Counted from the stretch's first letter, positions 26,323-38,688 are shown. The stretch is 64,000 nucleotides of DNA from Candidatus Nitronauta litoralis (GCA_015698285.1 CP048685.1:3408060-3472059); one strand, 5' to 3'. Numbers and translations: made by a program. Notes: generated from the letters alone by a model not told the origin.

Positions 26323-26517
26323 ACCATCATCAGAATCTAGGTTCATGATGTAAACAAAAGGAACATGTCCAAAAAACCGCGGCCAAATGCCTGCCCCAGA
26401 AAAATATTGGAACCACCCTCAAGGATTACTTTACAAAACCCCTAATTTATATAAAAATAGGGCCTTATCGGGTTTTCTACCCGTCTCCGACCAGCCTCAG
26501 GTTCGAGGAACACAACA

Positions 26518-28791
26518 ATGTCTGAAGAATCCTCCAGTCCAATCGATCCACCTTCCACGCCTTCGTCCAATGAGCCGGATTCCGCGGATACTACCCGTGA
26601 GATGAATTACCTCATTGAACGGGCAAGCCAGGAAAGAAAAAACCTGCAGCTTCTGGTCGAATACTTCGAAAAAAAATCAGAACAGTTTGATGAAAAACGC
26701 CTGTTCTTTGAACGCATCCAGGAACAGATCCCCGGTACTCTGGACAAACTGGAATCGGTAAACCAGCGCATTGAAGAGGTACGCTCTTTCGACGTCCGCG
26801 TGCGCGAATTCCAGACGATCTCCAAAGACCTCGACTCCCAGTACCAGCACCTCAAGCGGGAGCTGGACAACCTCCATTTATTAAGTGAGCACATTGACCA
26901 CAAGGTAAAAAGCCTCAATCAGCAACGCGGTCTCGTTGAAAAAGCAAACGAGGATGCCGGTCGGCTGAACACGCTGGTGTGGGATATGGACTCCAAGATG
27001 AAAAAGCTCAAGGAGGAGATCAAGCAGGTCAAGAACACGGACAAGAACATTAACCGACTTGAATACATGCTGGAGAACATCACCAAGCAGATGGATCAGG
27101 TCAATCTGTTCCGGGAGACCATGAAAACCGGGTCAGAGACGGTCTCGGAACTGAATCAACTGGTCCACAACGTGGAAGGAAGGCTGGAGCGGGTCCAGAA
27201 GGAAAAAACCGTTGTCGACAGTTACCAGCAGGATTTACACGACCTGCGCTCACTGCTCGAGCAGTCCCAGACCAACACGGACAAGGTCCTCAGCCACAAT
27301 CAGCTGGTGCAGGAAACCCAGGGAACCATCAACCAGTTGATCAGGGAAATCCAGGAACTAAAAATAGAAGCCAAGAATGTTTCCGTCAAGAACGACCAGA
27401 TGCGGAGTGTCAGCAGCCGGATACGGGATCTGGATTCACTCGTGGTCGATGTCGAAAACAAGATAGCGCAGGTTAAGGACCAGGGCGTTCAAGTCCAGAA
27501 GACAGAAGAGAAAATCACCAAGCTCAACACGTTTCTGATCGATAACATCAGCAACAAGATGAAAATTCTCAACGATGAGATGAAAGTTATTGACACCGCC
27601 ACCGAAAAAATGGGGCGTTTCCACGTAATGGCGGAGGATGCTGAACAGAAGGTCCAGCAATTTGAGCAGGAGATTCGCAAAGCCGACGAGATCAGCGAAA
27701 TATTGGAAAAAAATTCCGGGATGAGTGAATCCGTCCGTCAACAGATGGACGAGATTGCCCGCAAACAGCAGTTGGTGGATCAGGTTGATAAAAAAGTAAA
27801 CGATCTAAGCTCCATGGTCATCAGTCTCGACGTCAAGATGGAAACCCAGATGCAGCGCAAGTCGCTCATCGAAAAAATGGAAAAGAAAGTGGATGGCCTC
27901 GAGTTTTTTATTGAAGAAGCCAATCTGAAAATTTCCAAAGTTTCCAAAAAGATCGATTTCCTGGAGAAGGTCGATCAGAAACTGGAAGACCTGAAATCCA
28001 TGACCAACCAGGTGGAAGAAAAAATCCTGGATATGACCAAGGAAAAAGTAGCGGTGGACGACCAGGAACGCCGCATGAACCACCTCGCTTCCAAACTCAG
28101 CATCATGGAAATCGAGCTCCGTTCCAAATACAAGGAATTGCAGGAATCCAAAGAGGAAATCGAACATGTTGGGAAAGTCCGGGAAGACCTTGGGCAGATT
28201 GTCCGGAACTTTGAAGACAAACTTGAAACCATCTCTCATCAGACAGAAAAAATCAATGCCACTGATTCCAGGCTGGCCGATCAGGATACTCTGTTGAAAG
28301 ATTTAAAAGTCCGGCAGGAAATTCTGGAAGAAAAAGAAGAGATGGTGGTACATGCCGAAAAGAAAATCGACCAGTTGCAGAACCTGATGGATGGGCTGGA
28401 AGACCGATTGCGCCAGGTTCAGGAAAGTGACAGCAAGGTCAAGGAAACCCGGCAGGCAGTCAAGGAACTGGACGGTGCCTTATCGAAAGTGCAGGCAGAC
28501 AAGGCACGCATTGAACTGGAAAAAGACAACCTCGACAACATCTCAATCAACATTGAAAAACTCAACGCCATCACCCATGAGGCTCAATCCAAAATTGACG
28601 CGCTCTCTGGCAAAATCCATTTACTTGAAGAACTGGAAAAACGGTTAAACCAGTTGAATCTGATGACTGAAGACGTCAATGTCAAGATTGAAAATCTCAA
28701 ACAGGAAGCTGGCTTAATCCACCAGGCGGGGGACAAGGTTTCCGAACTCAAATTTTTATTGGAAGAAGTGGACAAACGAACCGAAAGCTGA
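26518..28791 (+). CDS. Large coiled-coil protein built of 31-residue repeats
   Basis: 757 residues, function not recognised. After a ~30-residue Ser/Pro-rich N-terminus the chain is continuous charged coiled coil with no Cys, signal peptide or membrane segment. From about residue 140 it divides into tandem units of 31 residues (a few of 32-35) of the form xxxK-I-xx-L-xx-L-xx-V-E-x-K-I-xx-V, for example VDKKVNDLSSMVISLDVKME, MEKKVDGLEFFIEEANLKIS and VDQKLEDLKSMTNQVEEKIL. Each unit is 31 residues on, so the heptads shift at a fixed point in every unit. A cytosolic structural or scaffold filament is plausible. It has GAGGA upstream of ATG and lies just outside the island. No ATPase head, so not an SMC protein. 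Confidence 0.85.
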   Translation: MSEESSSPIDPPSTPSSNEPDSADTTREMNYLIERASQERKNLQLLVEYFEKKSEQFDEKRLFFERIQEQIPGTLDKLESVNQRIEEVRSFDVRVREFQTISKDLDSQYQHLKRELDNLHLLSEHIDHKVKSLNQQRGLVEKANEDAGRLNTLVWDMDSKMKKLKEEIKQVKNTDKNINRLEYMLENITKQMDQVNLFRETMKTGSETVSELNQLVHNVEGRLERVQKEKTVVDSYQQDLHDLRSLLEQSQTNTDKVLSHNQLVQETQGTINQLIREIQELKIEAKNVSVKNDQMRSVSSRIRDLDSLVVDVENKIAQVKDQGVQVQKTEEKITKLNTFLIDNISNKMKILNDEMKVIDTATEKMGRFHVMAEDAEQKVQQFEQEIRKADEISEILEKNSGMSESVRQQMDEIARKQQLVDQVDKKVNDLSSMVISLDVKMETQMQRKSLIEKMEKKVDGLEFFIEEANLKISKVSKKIDFLEKVDQKLEDLKSMTNQVEEKILDMTKEKVAVDDQERRMNHLASKLSIMEIELRSKYKELQESKEEIEHVGKVREDLGQIVRNFEDKLETISHQTEKINATDSRLADQDTLLKDLKVRQEILEEKEEMVVHAEKKIDQLQNLMDGLEDRLRQVQESDSKVKETRQAVKELDGALSKVQADKARIELEKDNLDNISINIEKLNAITHEAQSKIDALSGKIHLLEELEKRLNQLNLMTEDVNVKIENLKQEAGLIHQAGDKVSELKFLLEEVDKRTES

Positions 28792-28893
28792 TTTCTGGCT
28801 TTCCTTGCCCTTCGACAATCTTCGCATCACAGGATTCCCCACCCACAATCATGAATTACCATCCGGTAAACAATCTCAGGAGACAAAACTAAT

Positions 28894-29747
28894 ATGGCAG
28901 CACCGGTACTAGGCGTCATTGGAGGCAGCGGTCTTTACAGCATGAAAGACCTGGAAGTCCTGGAAGAAGTAACAGTAGACACCCCGTTTGGTGCTCCATC
29001 CGACGCACTCATTCGCGGAAATTTAATGGGACGGGAAATGTTGTTCCTGCCTCGTCATGGAGTGGGTCACCGGATTCCACCATCAGAGATCAACTATCGC
29101 GCCAATATATTTGCGATGAAGAAACTCGGTGTTAAGCGAATATTATCCGTGAGCGCGGTCGGCAGCATGAAAGAGGAAATTGTTCCGGGGCACATTGTTC
29201 TCCCGGATCAGTTTATAGACAGGACCCATCGGCGCATCAGTACGTTTTTCACAGACGGAATTGTCGGCCATGTGGCACTTGCAGATCCAATATGTTCGGA
29301 CCTTCAAGGAAAAGTCGCAGAAGCTGCACAGGCGGCAGGAGCCACCCTTCATGTCGGTGGGACATATATCTGCATAGAAGGTCCTCAGTTTTCTACAAAA
29401 GCGGAATCCATGTTGTACCGGTCCTGGGGTGTCGATGTGATTGGCATGACCAATGTCACCGAGGCGAAACTCGCCAGAGAAGCTGGCCTGTGTTATGTGA
29501 CCATGGCTCTTTCAACCGATTACGATTGCTGGCACAATGACCACGACTCGGTCACCCTTGAAGCAATACTTGAAATCATGCATCAGAATGTCGCTCTGGC
29601 GCAGGGAATTGTAAAGGAAACAGCAGCCGGGAATGTTGAAGAGACCAAGTGCGACTGTGCCAATGCGGCGGCGAGTGCGGTGGTAACAGACCGCTCTCGA
29701 ATTCCTGAAAACCTTAAAAAAGATTTGAAAGTTTTATTTGGCTCATT

Positions 29748-29751
<4 letters not shown>
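28894..29751 (+). CDS. mtnP: S-methyl-5'-thioadenosine phosphorylase
   Basis: Phosphorolyses methylthioadenosine to adenine and methylthioribose-1-phosphate in methionine salvage. 285 residues; N-terminal LGVIGGSGLYSM (phosphate loop), FLPRHGVGHRIPPSEINYRAN, CIEGPQFSTKAESMLYRSWG and the base-binding VIGMTNVTEAKLAREAGLCY, then MALSTDYDCWH, are typical of MTAP rather than purine nucleoside phosphorylase. AGGAGA lies upstream of the start. Its TGA overlaps the hemL ATG (ATGA), so the genes are coupled. Confidence 0.95.
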
Positions 29752-32356
<2,605 letters not shown>

Positions 32357-32363
32357 TTCCAAT

Positions 32364-32690
32364 ATGGAATTTATAAAAAATCTCCTGCTAAACCTTTCGA
32401 AGTCCCAGAAGACGCTCATTCTGGGATTGTCGCTTTCCCTTATGATGCTGGTAGTTGCGATATTCAGTAAAGACGGGTTTGTGACTGTGCATGAATTTGA
32501 AAGCGAGCTTCAATCACTGGTTCAGCTCAATCAGAATATTGCAGAGGAAAATGAAAAACTACGCAAGGAAATTGAAGGTCTGAAGACAGATGGTTATCAA
32601 ATAGAAAGCCTGGCACGGGAAAAACTCAACCTGGTTAAACCCGGTGAGGTGGTGTATCAGATTGTTCCAGAAGAGTCCCAACCCGAATAA
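32364..32690 (+). CDS. ftsB: FtsB/DivIC-type septum formation initiator
   Basis: 108-residue single-pass membrane protein. A short cytosolic N-terminus, a hydrophobic segment (LILGLSLSLMMLVVAIF, about residues 18-34), a coiled coil (LVQLNQNIAEENEKLRKEIEGLK) and the DivIC-type tail YQIESLAREKLNLVKPGEVVY. FtsB links FtsQ and FtsL in the divisome. Its place right after eno supports the call. Confidence 0.9.
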   Translation: MEFIKNLLLNLSKSQKTLILGLSLSLMMLVVAIFSKDGFVTVHEFESELQSLVQLNQNIAEENEKLRKEIEGLKTDGYQIESLAREKLNLVKPGEVVYQIVPEESQPE

Positions 32691-33150
32691 AATTTCCCTC
32701 TTCAGATTTACCTCAATTCAACGCATTATTCCAGCAGGCTCTAAAAGCTGAACCCTTTATGTCTAAAGGGTTTTGTTCGTTTATACTTATATGCCGGTTT
32801 TGGCCAATGAATTACCCCTATAAAAACGATCCAAAAAAATTAATCGTAAATTGATTAACCTATTGATAATTTTGCTATAAATGTTACAGTAAGAACATCC
32901 GTTAAGACTGAATACCGGGGGACATACCGGGGCAAATCCAGGCAGCTTTTAGCACAGTTTTTTTATACGCCAGGTTCTTTGGCTAATTTAATTTTGTGCG
33001 TTATTCGTGGTGGGTTTACTGATTTTGCCCGGTTTTAAACCAAATAAAATTTCTGTAAATGTCTTCCAAGTGAAATTAGCTTGATTTCCTGGTCACTGTG
33101 ATCGAGGATCAAATTTTAATTCTTATAGTGATGTTGATTAAGGAGGGATC
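32691..33150. other. Intergenic region upstream of the IHF/HU gene
   Basis: About 460 bp. It begins with the eno-ftsB terminator (32751-32774). AT-rich sequence around 32850-32890 (TTGATTAACC..., TTGCTATAAATG) may hold a promoter for the DNA-binding protein but spacing is not ideal. No ORF. Confidence 0.4.
32751..32774 (+). terminator. Intrinsic terminator after ftsB
   Basis: Stem AACCCTTTA, loop TGTC, stem TAAAGGGTT followed by TTG. The T-run is short but the 9-bp stem is perfect and well placed 60 bp after ftsB. Confidence 0.7.
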
Positions 33151-33432
33151 ATGACCAAGCAGGATATTATCAACCACGTTTCGCAAGAAGCTCACCTTTC
33201 TCGAGCCAAGGCTGAAGAGGCGGTTGAAACCGTTATTCGTCTGATCAAAGAATCGCTTGGTGCGGGAGAGCCTGTAATTTTGCGGCGTTTTGGTACGTTT
33301 CAGGTAAAGCAGAAATCCAAAAGGATGGGTAGAAATCCAAAAACGGGTGAAGAAGCTGAAATTTGCGAACGTAAAGTGGTTCGATTCAAATCCGGCAAGC
33401 ACTTTAAACAGGCGGTCAACGAAGACGAGTAA
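33151..33432 (+). CDS. IHF/HU-family DNA-binding protein
   Basis: 93-residue nucleoid protein that bends DNA as a dimer. It has the family order: MTKQDIINHVSQEAHLSRAKAEEAVETVI dimer helices, GEPVILRRFGTFQV strand turn and the minor-groove arm region KRMGRNPKTGEEAEICERKVVRFKSGKHF. RNPKTGEE is nearer to IHF alpha than to HU. AAGGAGG lies 5 bases before the ATG, predicting high expression. Confidence 0.93.
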   Translation: MTKQDIINHVSQEAHLSRAKAEEAVETVIRLIKESLGAGEPVILRRFGTFQVKQKSKRMGRNPKTGEEAEICERKVVRFKSGKHFKQAVNEDE

Positions 33433-33453
33433 TCCGAAGGGGCCCCGAACAGG

Positions 33454-34500
33454 TCACATAATCAGCATAGCGTCCCCATAGCTGAAAAACCGGTACCGCT
33501 GGTCAATGGCCTCCTGATAGGCGCGGTCCATCAGCTCTTTTCCCCCAAAGGCGCAGACAAGAAGATACAAGGTTGACCTGGGTAAATGGAAATTGGTCAA
33601 TAGACGGTCGACCACTTTAAAAGACTGCCCAGGATAAATAAACCGGTTCGTCCAACCGGAAGCGGTCCGATTAGGCAGCCCCTCCATATCCAGACTTTCC
33701 AATACACGGGTGGTGGTGGTTCCCACCCCCAACACTTTAGAACCCGATTCCTTAGCCTCCCTGACGGCATTTAAAGTATCTACCGGAACTCGATAATATT
33801 CTTTATGCATTTCATGATCTTCCACAACCTCAGTGCGGATTGGCTGAAAGGTCCCCACACCTACGTGCAAAGTGAGTGACACCGTTTTCGACCTACTCCT
33901 TACTTTTTCCAGAAGTTCAGTTGAAAAATGAAGCCCTGCCGTCGGGGCGGCAATAGCTCCCGGAGCTGTAGCAAACACTGTTTGATAGCGCTCACGATCC
34001 AAACGGTCCTGTTCAGGGTTTCTCTCTTTACGCTTGATATAGGGGGGAAGGGGAGGCAGCCCCACCTTTTCCAATACTGTTAACAAGTCTCCGGAGGTTT
34101 CAAAGCGAAATATACCCAGTCCTTCATGAATTCCATGGAAGATGGCTTTGAGCGGGTATTCCGGGGTTCCAAACTCGAATTCCTGCCCCTGTTTTATTTT
34201 GGCCAGTCCCTTCACCAGTGCCTGCCAGGTTGCCTGGTTGGTTTCCTGCACCAGCACCAGTTCCACCGCTTTTCCTGTGTCCGTATATTTTCCGATGAGA
34301 CGTGCCGGTAAAACCCGGGTGTCATTCATAACCACCAATGGGCAATCTTCTAAATATTGGAGAAAGGCCGGAAATCGGTGATGTTCAATGAGACCCGATT
34401 CACGATCCACCACCATCAACCGCGATTCTTCGCGGTTTGGAACCGGGGTCTGGGCGATCAACTCCTCAGGCAAATCAAAATTGAAATCTGAAAGATTCAT
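33454..34500 (-). CDS. queA: S-adenosylmethionine:tRNA ribosyltransferase-isomerase QueA
   Basis: Transfers the ribosyl part of SAM to 7-aminomethyl-7-deazaguanine at tRNA position 34, making epoxyqueuosine. 348 residues, typical. Blocks: FNFDLPEELIAQTP, SRLMVVDR, VVMNDTRVLPARL, the long central GAIAAPTAGLHFSTELL, LTLHVGVGTFQPIRTE, and C-terminal NFHLPRSTLYLLVCAFGG. Convergent with the IHF-like gene (22 bp apart). Confidence 0.96.
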   Translation of the reverse strand: MNLSDFNFDLPEELIAQTPVPNREESRLMVVDRESGLIEHHRFPAFLQYLEDCPLVVMNDTRVLPARLIGKYTDTGKAVELVLVQETNQATWQALVKGLAKIKQGQEFEFGTPEYPLKAIFHGIHEGLGIFRFETSGDLLTVLEKVGLPPLPPYIKRKERNPEQDRLDRERYQTVFATAPGAIAAPTAGLHFSTELLEKVRSRSKTVSLTLHVGVGTFQPIRTEVVEDHEMHKEYYRVPVDTLNAVREAKESGSKVLGVGTTTTRVLESLDMEGLPNRTASGWTNRFIYPGQSFKVVDRLLTNFHLPRSTLYLLVCAFGGKELMDRAYQEAIDQRYRFFSYGDAMLIM

Positions 34501-34771
34501 AGTCTAAAGTTAATTTTGGAATAGGGTCCCTAACCAATTGAAACTATTAATAAAATTTAATGGTTATTTACATTTTATGAGCTTATATTTCTTCCTGAAA
34601 GAGCCGATAAACGGGTAAAGGCTTGATAGAAAAAGCTGAACCTTTATAGCGTATTTACAATCGGTTACACAATGAATTTCAGGTTGACCTCGCGGGGGAA
34701 GATATTATACTCTTCCGGTTAGTATTTAAACGGGTCCAAACCAACCACCAATGCGAAATCAGGGGCTTAAT

Positions 34772-35587
34772 ATGCGTAACGTACTGAAATGTATGACATT
34801 AATGCTGGTAGCCTTAGGTCTTTTCATGACCGCAGCGCCAGATGCTGAAGCTAGAAAAAAGAAAATCCCAAAAAAGCCAAAGTATGTAGGATCAGTAAAA
34901 TGTAATGGTAGCTGTCACGATCCTTATTATCAGGCTTGGAAAAACACACCTCACGGGAATTCGTTCGCAAGTTTAAAAGCCGGTGAAAAGGCTGACGCTA
35001 AAAAAGCCGCTGGCCTTGACCCTGAAAAAGACTATACAGACGACCCCACCTGTCTGCGCTGTCACACCACCGGGTATCGCGAAAAAGGCGGCTTTAAACC
35101 TCCTGGAAGTAAAAGTAAAAAAGGCAAGGATACCAGTACTCCTATTGATCCAGAAGAACCTAATAAGGAGCAGGTTGGCTGTGAAATGTGTCATGCCGCG
35201 ATGGGAGGCAGTCAGTTCCGCGTGGTGATGAAAAACACCAAAGGCGATTTCAAAAAGGCCGATACTGAGAAATACGGTATGCGTTGGGATTACGCCAACG
35301 TTTGTACCCGGTGTCACATGCACCCGCAAAGCCCGCACAAAGACGAAAAGTTCGACTATGAAGCGAGCAAGGGTAAGGTCCATGACAAGGATAAATACTT
35401 CAGTGAAGACAACATGGATCAGAAACTTGAGAAAGTGGAAGATCGTGCTGCAGAGAAGGGTGTATCCGATGAAAAGCCATTGCGCATTGAAGAATGGAAG
35501 GTCAATGACAAGGGCAAGCTCAAATTCAAAAAAGGCACCCGGCCTTACAGCAAAAAGAAGAAAAAGCCCCTATACAAAAAAGGTTAA
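34772..35587 (+). CDS. Tetraheme cytochrome c554-like periplasmic protein
   Basis: About 271 residues with a cleavable signal peptide (KCMTLMLVALGLFMTAAPDAEA). Four CxxCH heme sites are visible: CNGSCH, CLRCH, CEMCH and CTRCH. Spacing and the VGSVKCNGSCHDPYYQAWKNTPHG opening fit the cytochrome c554/multiheme family used for electron transfer in nitrogen and sulfur oxidisers. The C-terminus is highly basic (KFKKGTRPYSKKKKKPLYKKG). I prefer the ATG at 34772, with AGGGG 7 bases upstream, over the one at 34751. It stands alone with its own terminator, so it is probably an independent transcript. Confidence 0.88.
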   Translation: MRNVLKCMTLMLVALGLFMTAAPDAEARKKKIPKKPKYVGSVKCNGSCHDPYYQAWKNTPHGNSFASLKAGEKADAKKAAGLDPEKDYTDDPTCLRCHTTGYREKGGFKPPGSKSKKGKDTSTPIDPEEPNKEQVGCEMCHAAMGGSQFRVVMKNTKGDFKKADTEKYGMRWDYANVCTRCHMHPQSPHKDEKFDYEASKGKVHDKDKYFSEDNMDQKLEKVEDRAAEKGVSDEKPLRIEEWKVNDKGKLKFKKGTRPYSKKKKKPLYKKG

Positions 35588-35618
35588 TGTATGTAGGAGC
35601 TTTCCAGTTTAGAATAAA

Positions 35619-35652
35619 GGGCTCGCCGTTTTTCGGCGGGTCCTTTTTTTTA
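35619..35652 (+). terminator. Intrinsic terminator after the c554-like gene
   Basis: GGGCTCGCCG, loop TTTTT, CGGCGGGTCC followed by a run of T residues. Strong GC-rich stem, 32 bp after the cytochrome stop codon. Confidence 0.88.
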
Positions 35653-35683
35653 TATGGCCTCTGGCTGAAATCAATAGGAAAAA

Positions 35684-37069
35684 ATGATGCCTGAATTAAA
35701 CTTTAAGAAAAAAGTACTGTGCATTGGCGCAGGTTATGTTGGTGGCCCCACAATGACCGTCATTGCCAATCACTGTCCAGACTATAAAATCCACGTCGTT
35801 GACATTTCCGAGGAAAGGATAGGACGCTGGAATTCAGACAACCTTCCCATTTTTGAACCCGGTCTCGAAGAACGTGTATTTAAGGTGCGCGGGAAAAACC
35901 TGTTTTTTTCAACGGATATTGAAGGTGGCATTGAAGAAGCGGATATAATTTTTGTTGCCGTCAACACCCCGACCAAAACTTTTGGGGAAGGCATCGGGCG
36001 GGCTGCCGATTTACAGTTTATCGAACAGACGGCAAGAAAAATCAGAGAAGCCTCCAAATCAAACAAAATTGTTATTGAAAAAAGTACGATACCGGTTCGT
36101 GCCGCAGAAACCCTGGGTAAGATTCTACACAGCGGAAAAGGCGGGCCTCGTTTTGAAATCCTTTCAAACCCCGAGTTCATGGCAGAAGGCACCGGTATTC
36201 AGGACATGGAAAGTCCGGACCGAATTTTAATCGGGTCCATGGAAACACCGGAAGGACAGGCGGCTCGCGATGAACTCATCAAGATTTATGAACATTGGGT
36301 CCCACGCGAACGGATTATCACAACCAACCTCTGGAGCAGCGAGCTGTCCAAACTGGTAGCCAACGCTTTCCTGGCCCAACGCATTACGTCGATCAACAGC
36401 ATCAGCGCTGTTTGTGAAATGACCGAGGCAGATGTTTCCCAGGTCTCCGATGCCGTAGGACGCGACTCCAGAGTCGGTCCTAAATTCCTCAAAGCGGGCG
36501 TGGGCTTTGGAGGGTCCTGTTTTCGCAAGGATATCCTGAACCTGGTTTATCTTTGCGAACATTACGGCCTCGATGAAATTGGGCAATTCTGGAATTACGT
36601 TGTGAAATTAAACGATTTCCAGATGGACCGGTTTGTAAAGCGAATTTTAAAAGCCATGTTCAACACACTGGTCGATAAAAAAATTGCCATTTTCGGGTTT
36701 GCCTTTAAGCCGGATACCGGGGACACACGCGATGCGCCGGCGATTTTTATCTGCAAGCGATTGCTGGAAGAAAGGGCACATTTAGCGATTACAGACCCCC
36801 ATGCCATCGAAAACGCCAAACTGGATATGGAAGGTTGTAACAATATTGAATTTATGGAAGACCCTTATAAAGCGGCGGAAGGGGCTCATGCCATTGCTTT
36901 ACTAACAGAATGGAAGGAGTTCCGGGACCTCGATTTTCAAAGGCTCTTCGACAGTATGGAAAAACCAGCTTACTTGTTTGATGGCCGTAACCATCTAGAC
37001 CACGATAAATTGTTTGATATTGGTTTCAACGTGTATTCAGTCGGGAAACCGGATCGGGATCATTTTTAG
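35684..37069 (+). CDS. UDP-glucose/UDP-sugar 6-dehydrogenase (eukaryote-like type)
   Basis: Oxidises a UDP-hexose to its uronic acid with two NAD+. 461 residues. N-terminal Rossmann VLCIGAGYVGGPTMTVIA, VNTPTKTFGEG, the middle domain FLAQRITSINSISAVCEMTEAD, the catalytic cysteine in GFGGSCFRKDILNLVYLC and the C-terminal IAIFGFAFKPDTGDTRDAPAI. The TPTKTFGEGIGRAADL region and YKIHVVDISEERIGRWNSDNLPIFEPGL follow the animal/plant UGDH pattern more than the E. coli Ugd pattern. Likely for capsule or LPS sugars; no glycan genes adjoin it. Confidence 0.9.
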   Translation: MMPELNFKKKVLCIGAGYVGGPTMTVIANHCPDYKIHVVDISEERIGRWNSDNLPIFEPGLEERVFKVRGKNLFFSTDIEGGIEEADIIFVAVNTPTKTFGEGIGRAADLQFIEQTARKIREASKSNKIVIEKSTIPVRAAETLGKILHSGKGGPRFEILSNPEFMAEGTGIQDMESPDRILIGSMETPEGQAARDELIKIYEHWVPRERIITTNLWSSELSKLVANAFLAQRITSINSISAVCEMTEADVSQVSDAVGRDSRVGPKFLKAGVGFGGSCFRKDILNLVYLCEHYGLDEIGQFWNYVVKLNDFQMDRFVKRILKAMFNTLVDKKIAIFGFAFKPDTGDTRDAPAIFICKRLLEERAHLAITDPHAIENAKLDMEGCNNIEFMEDPYKAAEGAHAIALLTEWKEFRDLDFQRLFDSMEKPAYLFDGRNHLDHDKLFDIGFNVYSVGKPDRDHF

Positions 37070-37166
37070 CCTGGCAACGCCCGGAGGAATAGAGGAGATG
37101 CGTCGGGTCGTCACGTTTATTAAATTTCCTGATATTCAAACATGTTTATATTTATTTCCTTATAGC

Positions 37167-37601
37167 TTACCCCACTCCCTTCCATTGGAACTCACCATTG
37201 GGTCCGAGTTTTGAAAAAGGGTTGTGGGCCACTTCCCACAAGTTACCATCCGGGTCAGCAAAGTACCCCGAGTACCCTCCCCAAAACACCTTTTCCGCCG
37301 GTTTAACGAGTTTCCCACCAGCGGTGACGGCTTCTTTTAATACCGCGTCCACTTCAGAATCAGATCGGACATTATAGGCAATGGTGATTGTTGAATACCC
37401 TGAGCTTTGAACATTTACCTTCGCTTCTTCGACCAGCTTTTCAAGTGGATACAGGGCGAGCGTCATTCCGCTAAGGTCATACGCGACGATCTGTTCCGCC
37501 TGGTCTTCGGATGCAACTTTCCAACCCAACGCATCGTAAAAAGCCTGCGCTTTTTTAATGTCCTTCACGCCAAGGGTTATGATGCTGATACGTTGTTCCA
37601 T
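37167..37601 (-). CDS. VOC/glyoxalase-fold protein
   Basis: 144 residues, two beta-alpha-beta-beta-beta halves. ISIITLGVKDIKKAQAFYDALGW opens the first, and VFWGGYSGYFADPDGNLWEVAHNP closes the second with a metal-type glutamate. Such proteins are glyoxalases, dioxygenases or resistance proteins; the substrate is unknown. Convergent with the UDP-sugar dehydrogenase. Confidence 0.88.
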   Translation of the reverse strand: MEQRISIITLGVKDIKKAQAFYDALGWKVASEDQAEQIVAYDLSGMTLALYPLEKLVEEAKVNVQSSGYSTITIAYNVRSDSEVDAVLKEAVTAGGKLVKPAEKVFWGGYSGYFADPDGNLWEVAHNPFSKLGPNGEFQWKGVG

Positions 37602-37798
37602 AGATTATCTCATTGTTTAAATGTGATATGAAAGCTCTGTGTTCATTCCAAAAACATGAGAAACAATCAGGTCCTGAAAAATGAACTGGCATGATTTCTA
37701 ATGTTTCAAGGGAATAAGACAGTTATAATACCAAAAGTAAAAATAACAAAGGATCAGAAAAACACCTCACATCATATTTTGCGAGAGGAGGCCCAACC

Positions 37799-38236
37799 AT
37801 GGCCAACAAACATGAGCCACATCATTTCGCAAAGGATCAAACGGGTTCCCGGCAGGAAATAGCGGATTACATGAGTTCGCCGGTCTTGAGTATTAATTCG
37901 TCCGCAACAGTAAAAGAAGCTGCAAAATTGATGACCGAAAATAATTTAGGGTCCTTGCTTGTAAAGGGAAATGGAACCTATGATGGCATCGTCACAGAAA
38001 CAGACTTGACTCGGAGAGTGATCGGAAAAGGATTAAACCCCGAAACGACCCAGATTAATTTAGTAATGAGTCAACCCATTCAAACACTCGATTGCCACAG
38101 GCCTGTGACAGAGGCTAATTCCTTCATGGCCCAAAAGAAAATCCGGCATTTGGCCATCACAGACAATGGGGTAATTGTTGGGATGTTATCCGTCAGGGAT
38201 CTGGTTTCATTTTTTGCCAATCCCAGACTTCGCTAA
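37799..38236 (+). CDS. Two-CBS-domain protein
   Basis: 145 residues: a short His-containing N-terminus, then two CBS motifs (YMSSPVLSINSSATVKEAAKLMTENNLGSLLV...GIVTETDLTRRV and VMSQPIQTLDCHRPVTEANSFMAQKKIRHLAI...GMLSVRDLVSFF). CBS pairs bind adenosine nucleotides and regulate partners. Unlinked small CBS proteins of this type are common. RBS GAGAGGAGG is strong. Confidence 0.9.
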   Translation: MANKHEPHHFAKDQTGSRQEIADYMSSPVLSINSSATVKEAAKLMTENNLGSLLVKGNGTYDGIVTETDLTRRVIGKGLNPETTQINLVMSQPIQTLDCHRPVTEANSFMAQKKIRHLAITDNGVIVGMLSVRDLVSFFANPRLR

Positions 38237-38298
38237 ACAAGATAAAGGTTCAGGTTTATTCCTGGATTATTGAAAACCCGCCTATCACAAACAGGGAT

Positions 38299-38577
38299 TC
38301 AATTTTCGGTTTCCTGAGGAGTGTGGCAGTAGGTGCAACCCTCCATCGGGCGATGCGGCATGATGGGAACATTTTTAGTTTGCCCCAGATGACACTCTAA
38401 ACAATTGGCAGCTGTATCAGTCGGAATATGATACGGGTGGGCCGTTAGATGTGGCGCGGAATCAAGAAAATAATATATAAAGGTTCCAGCAATAATGAGT
38501 CCCAATACCGCCATGGCTTTATAAAAATTGATCTGCCCTGCCAGCGGATTCTCTTTTTTCCTTTTGCGTTTAGCCAT
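38299..38577 (-). CDS. Small membrane-anchored diheme cytochrome c
   Basis: 92 residues. A basic start (MAKRKRKKE) leads into one membrane segment (AMAVLGLIIAGTFIYYFL), then a short periplasmic tail with two CxxCH sites, CLECH and CTYCH, and spare histidines (HRPMEG, HLTAHPYH) that may be axial ligands. It resembles small NapB/NrfB-like or quinol-linked carriers of multiheme-rich bacteria. Partner enzyme not visible nearby. Confidence 0.82.
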   Translation of the reverse strand: MAKRKRKKENPLAGQINFYKAMAVLGLIIAGTFIYYFLDSAPHLTAHPYHIPTDTAANCLECHLGQTKNVPIMPHRPMEGCTYCHTPQETEN

Positions 38578-38688
38578 TTTTTTAACGGGACTCCAAATGT
38601 TTAAATAATTATTAACCTGGCAACATCCAGGCCCTGAGTTTTCAGGCCCTGTTCGTGACCAAAAGTATTGATCTTTTGTAATCCCGAA

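Noticed and set aside
27436..28239. Phe-rich minus-strand ORFs opposite the coiled-coil gene
   Set aside because: They are reverse-strand shadows of Lys/Glu-rich codons; no ribosome sites.
26518..28791. SMC/RecN-type ATPase or phage tape-measure protein
   Set aside because: No Walker motifs or hinge, no phage genes nearby, and the 31-residue period is unlike either.
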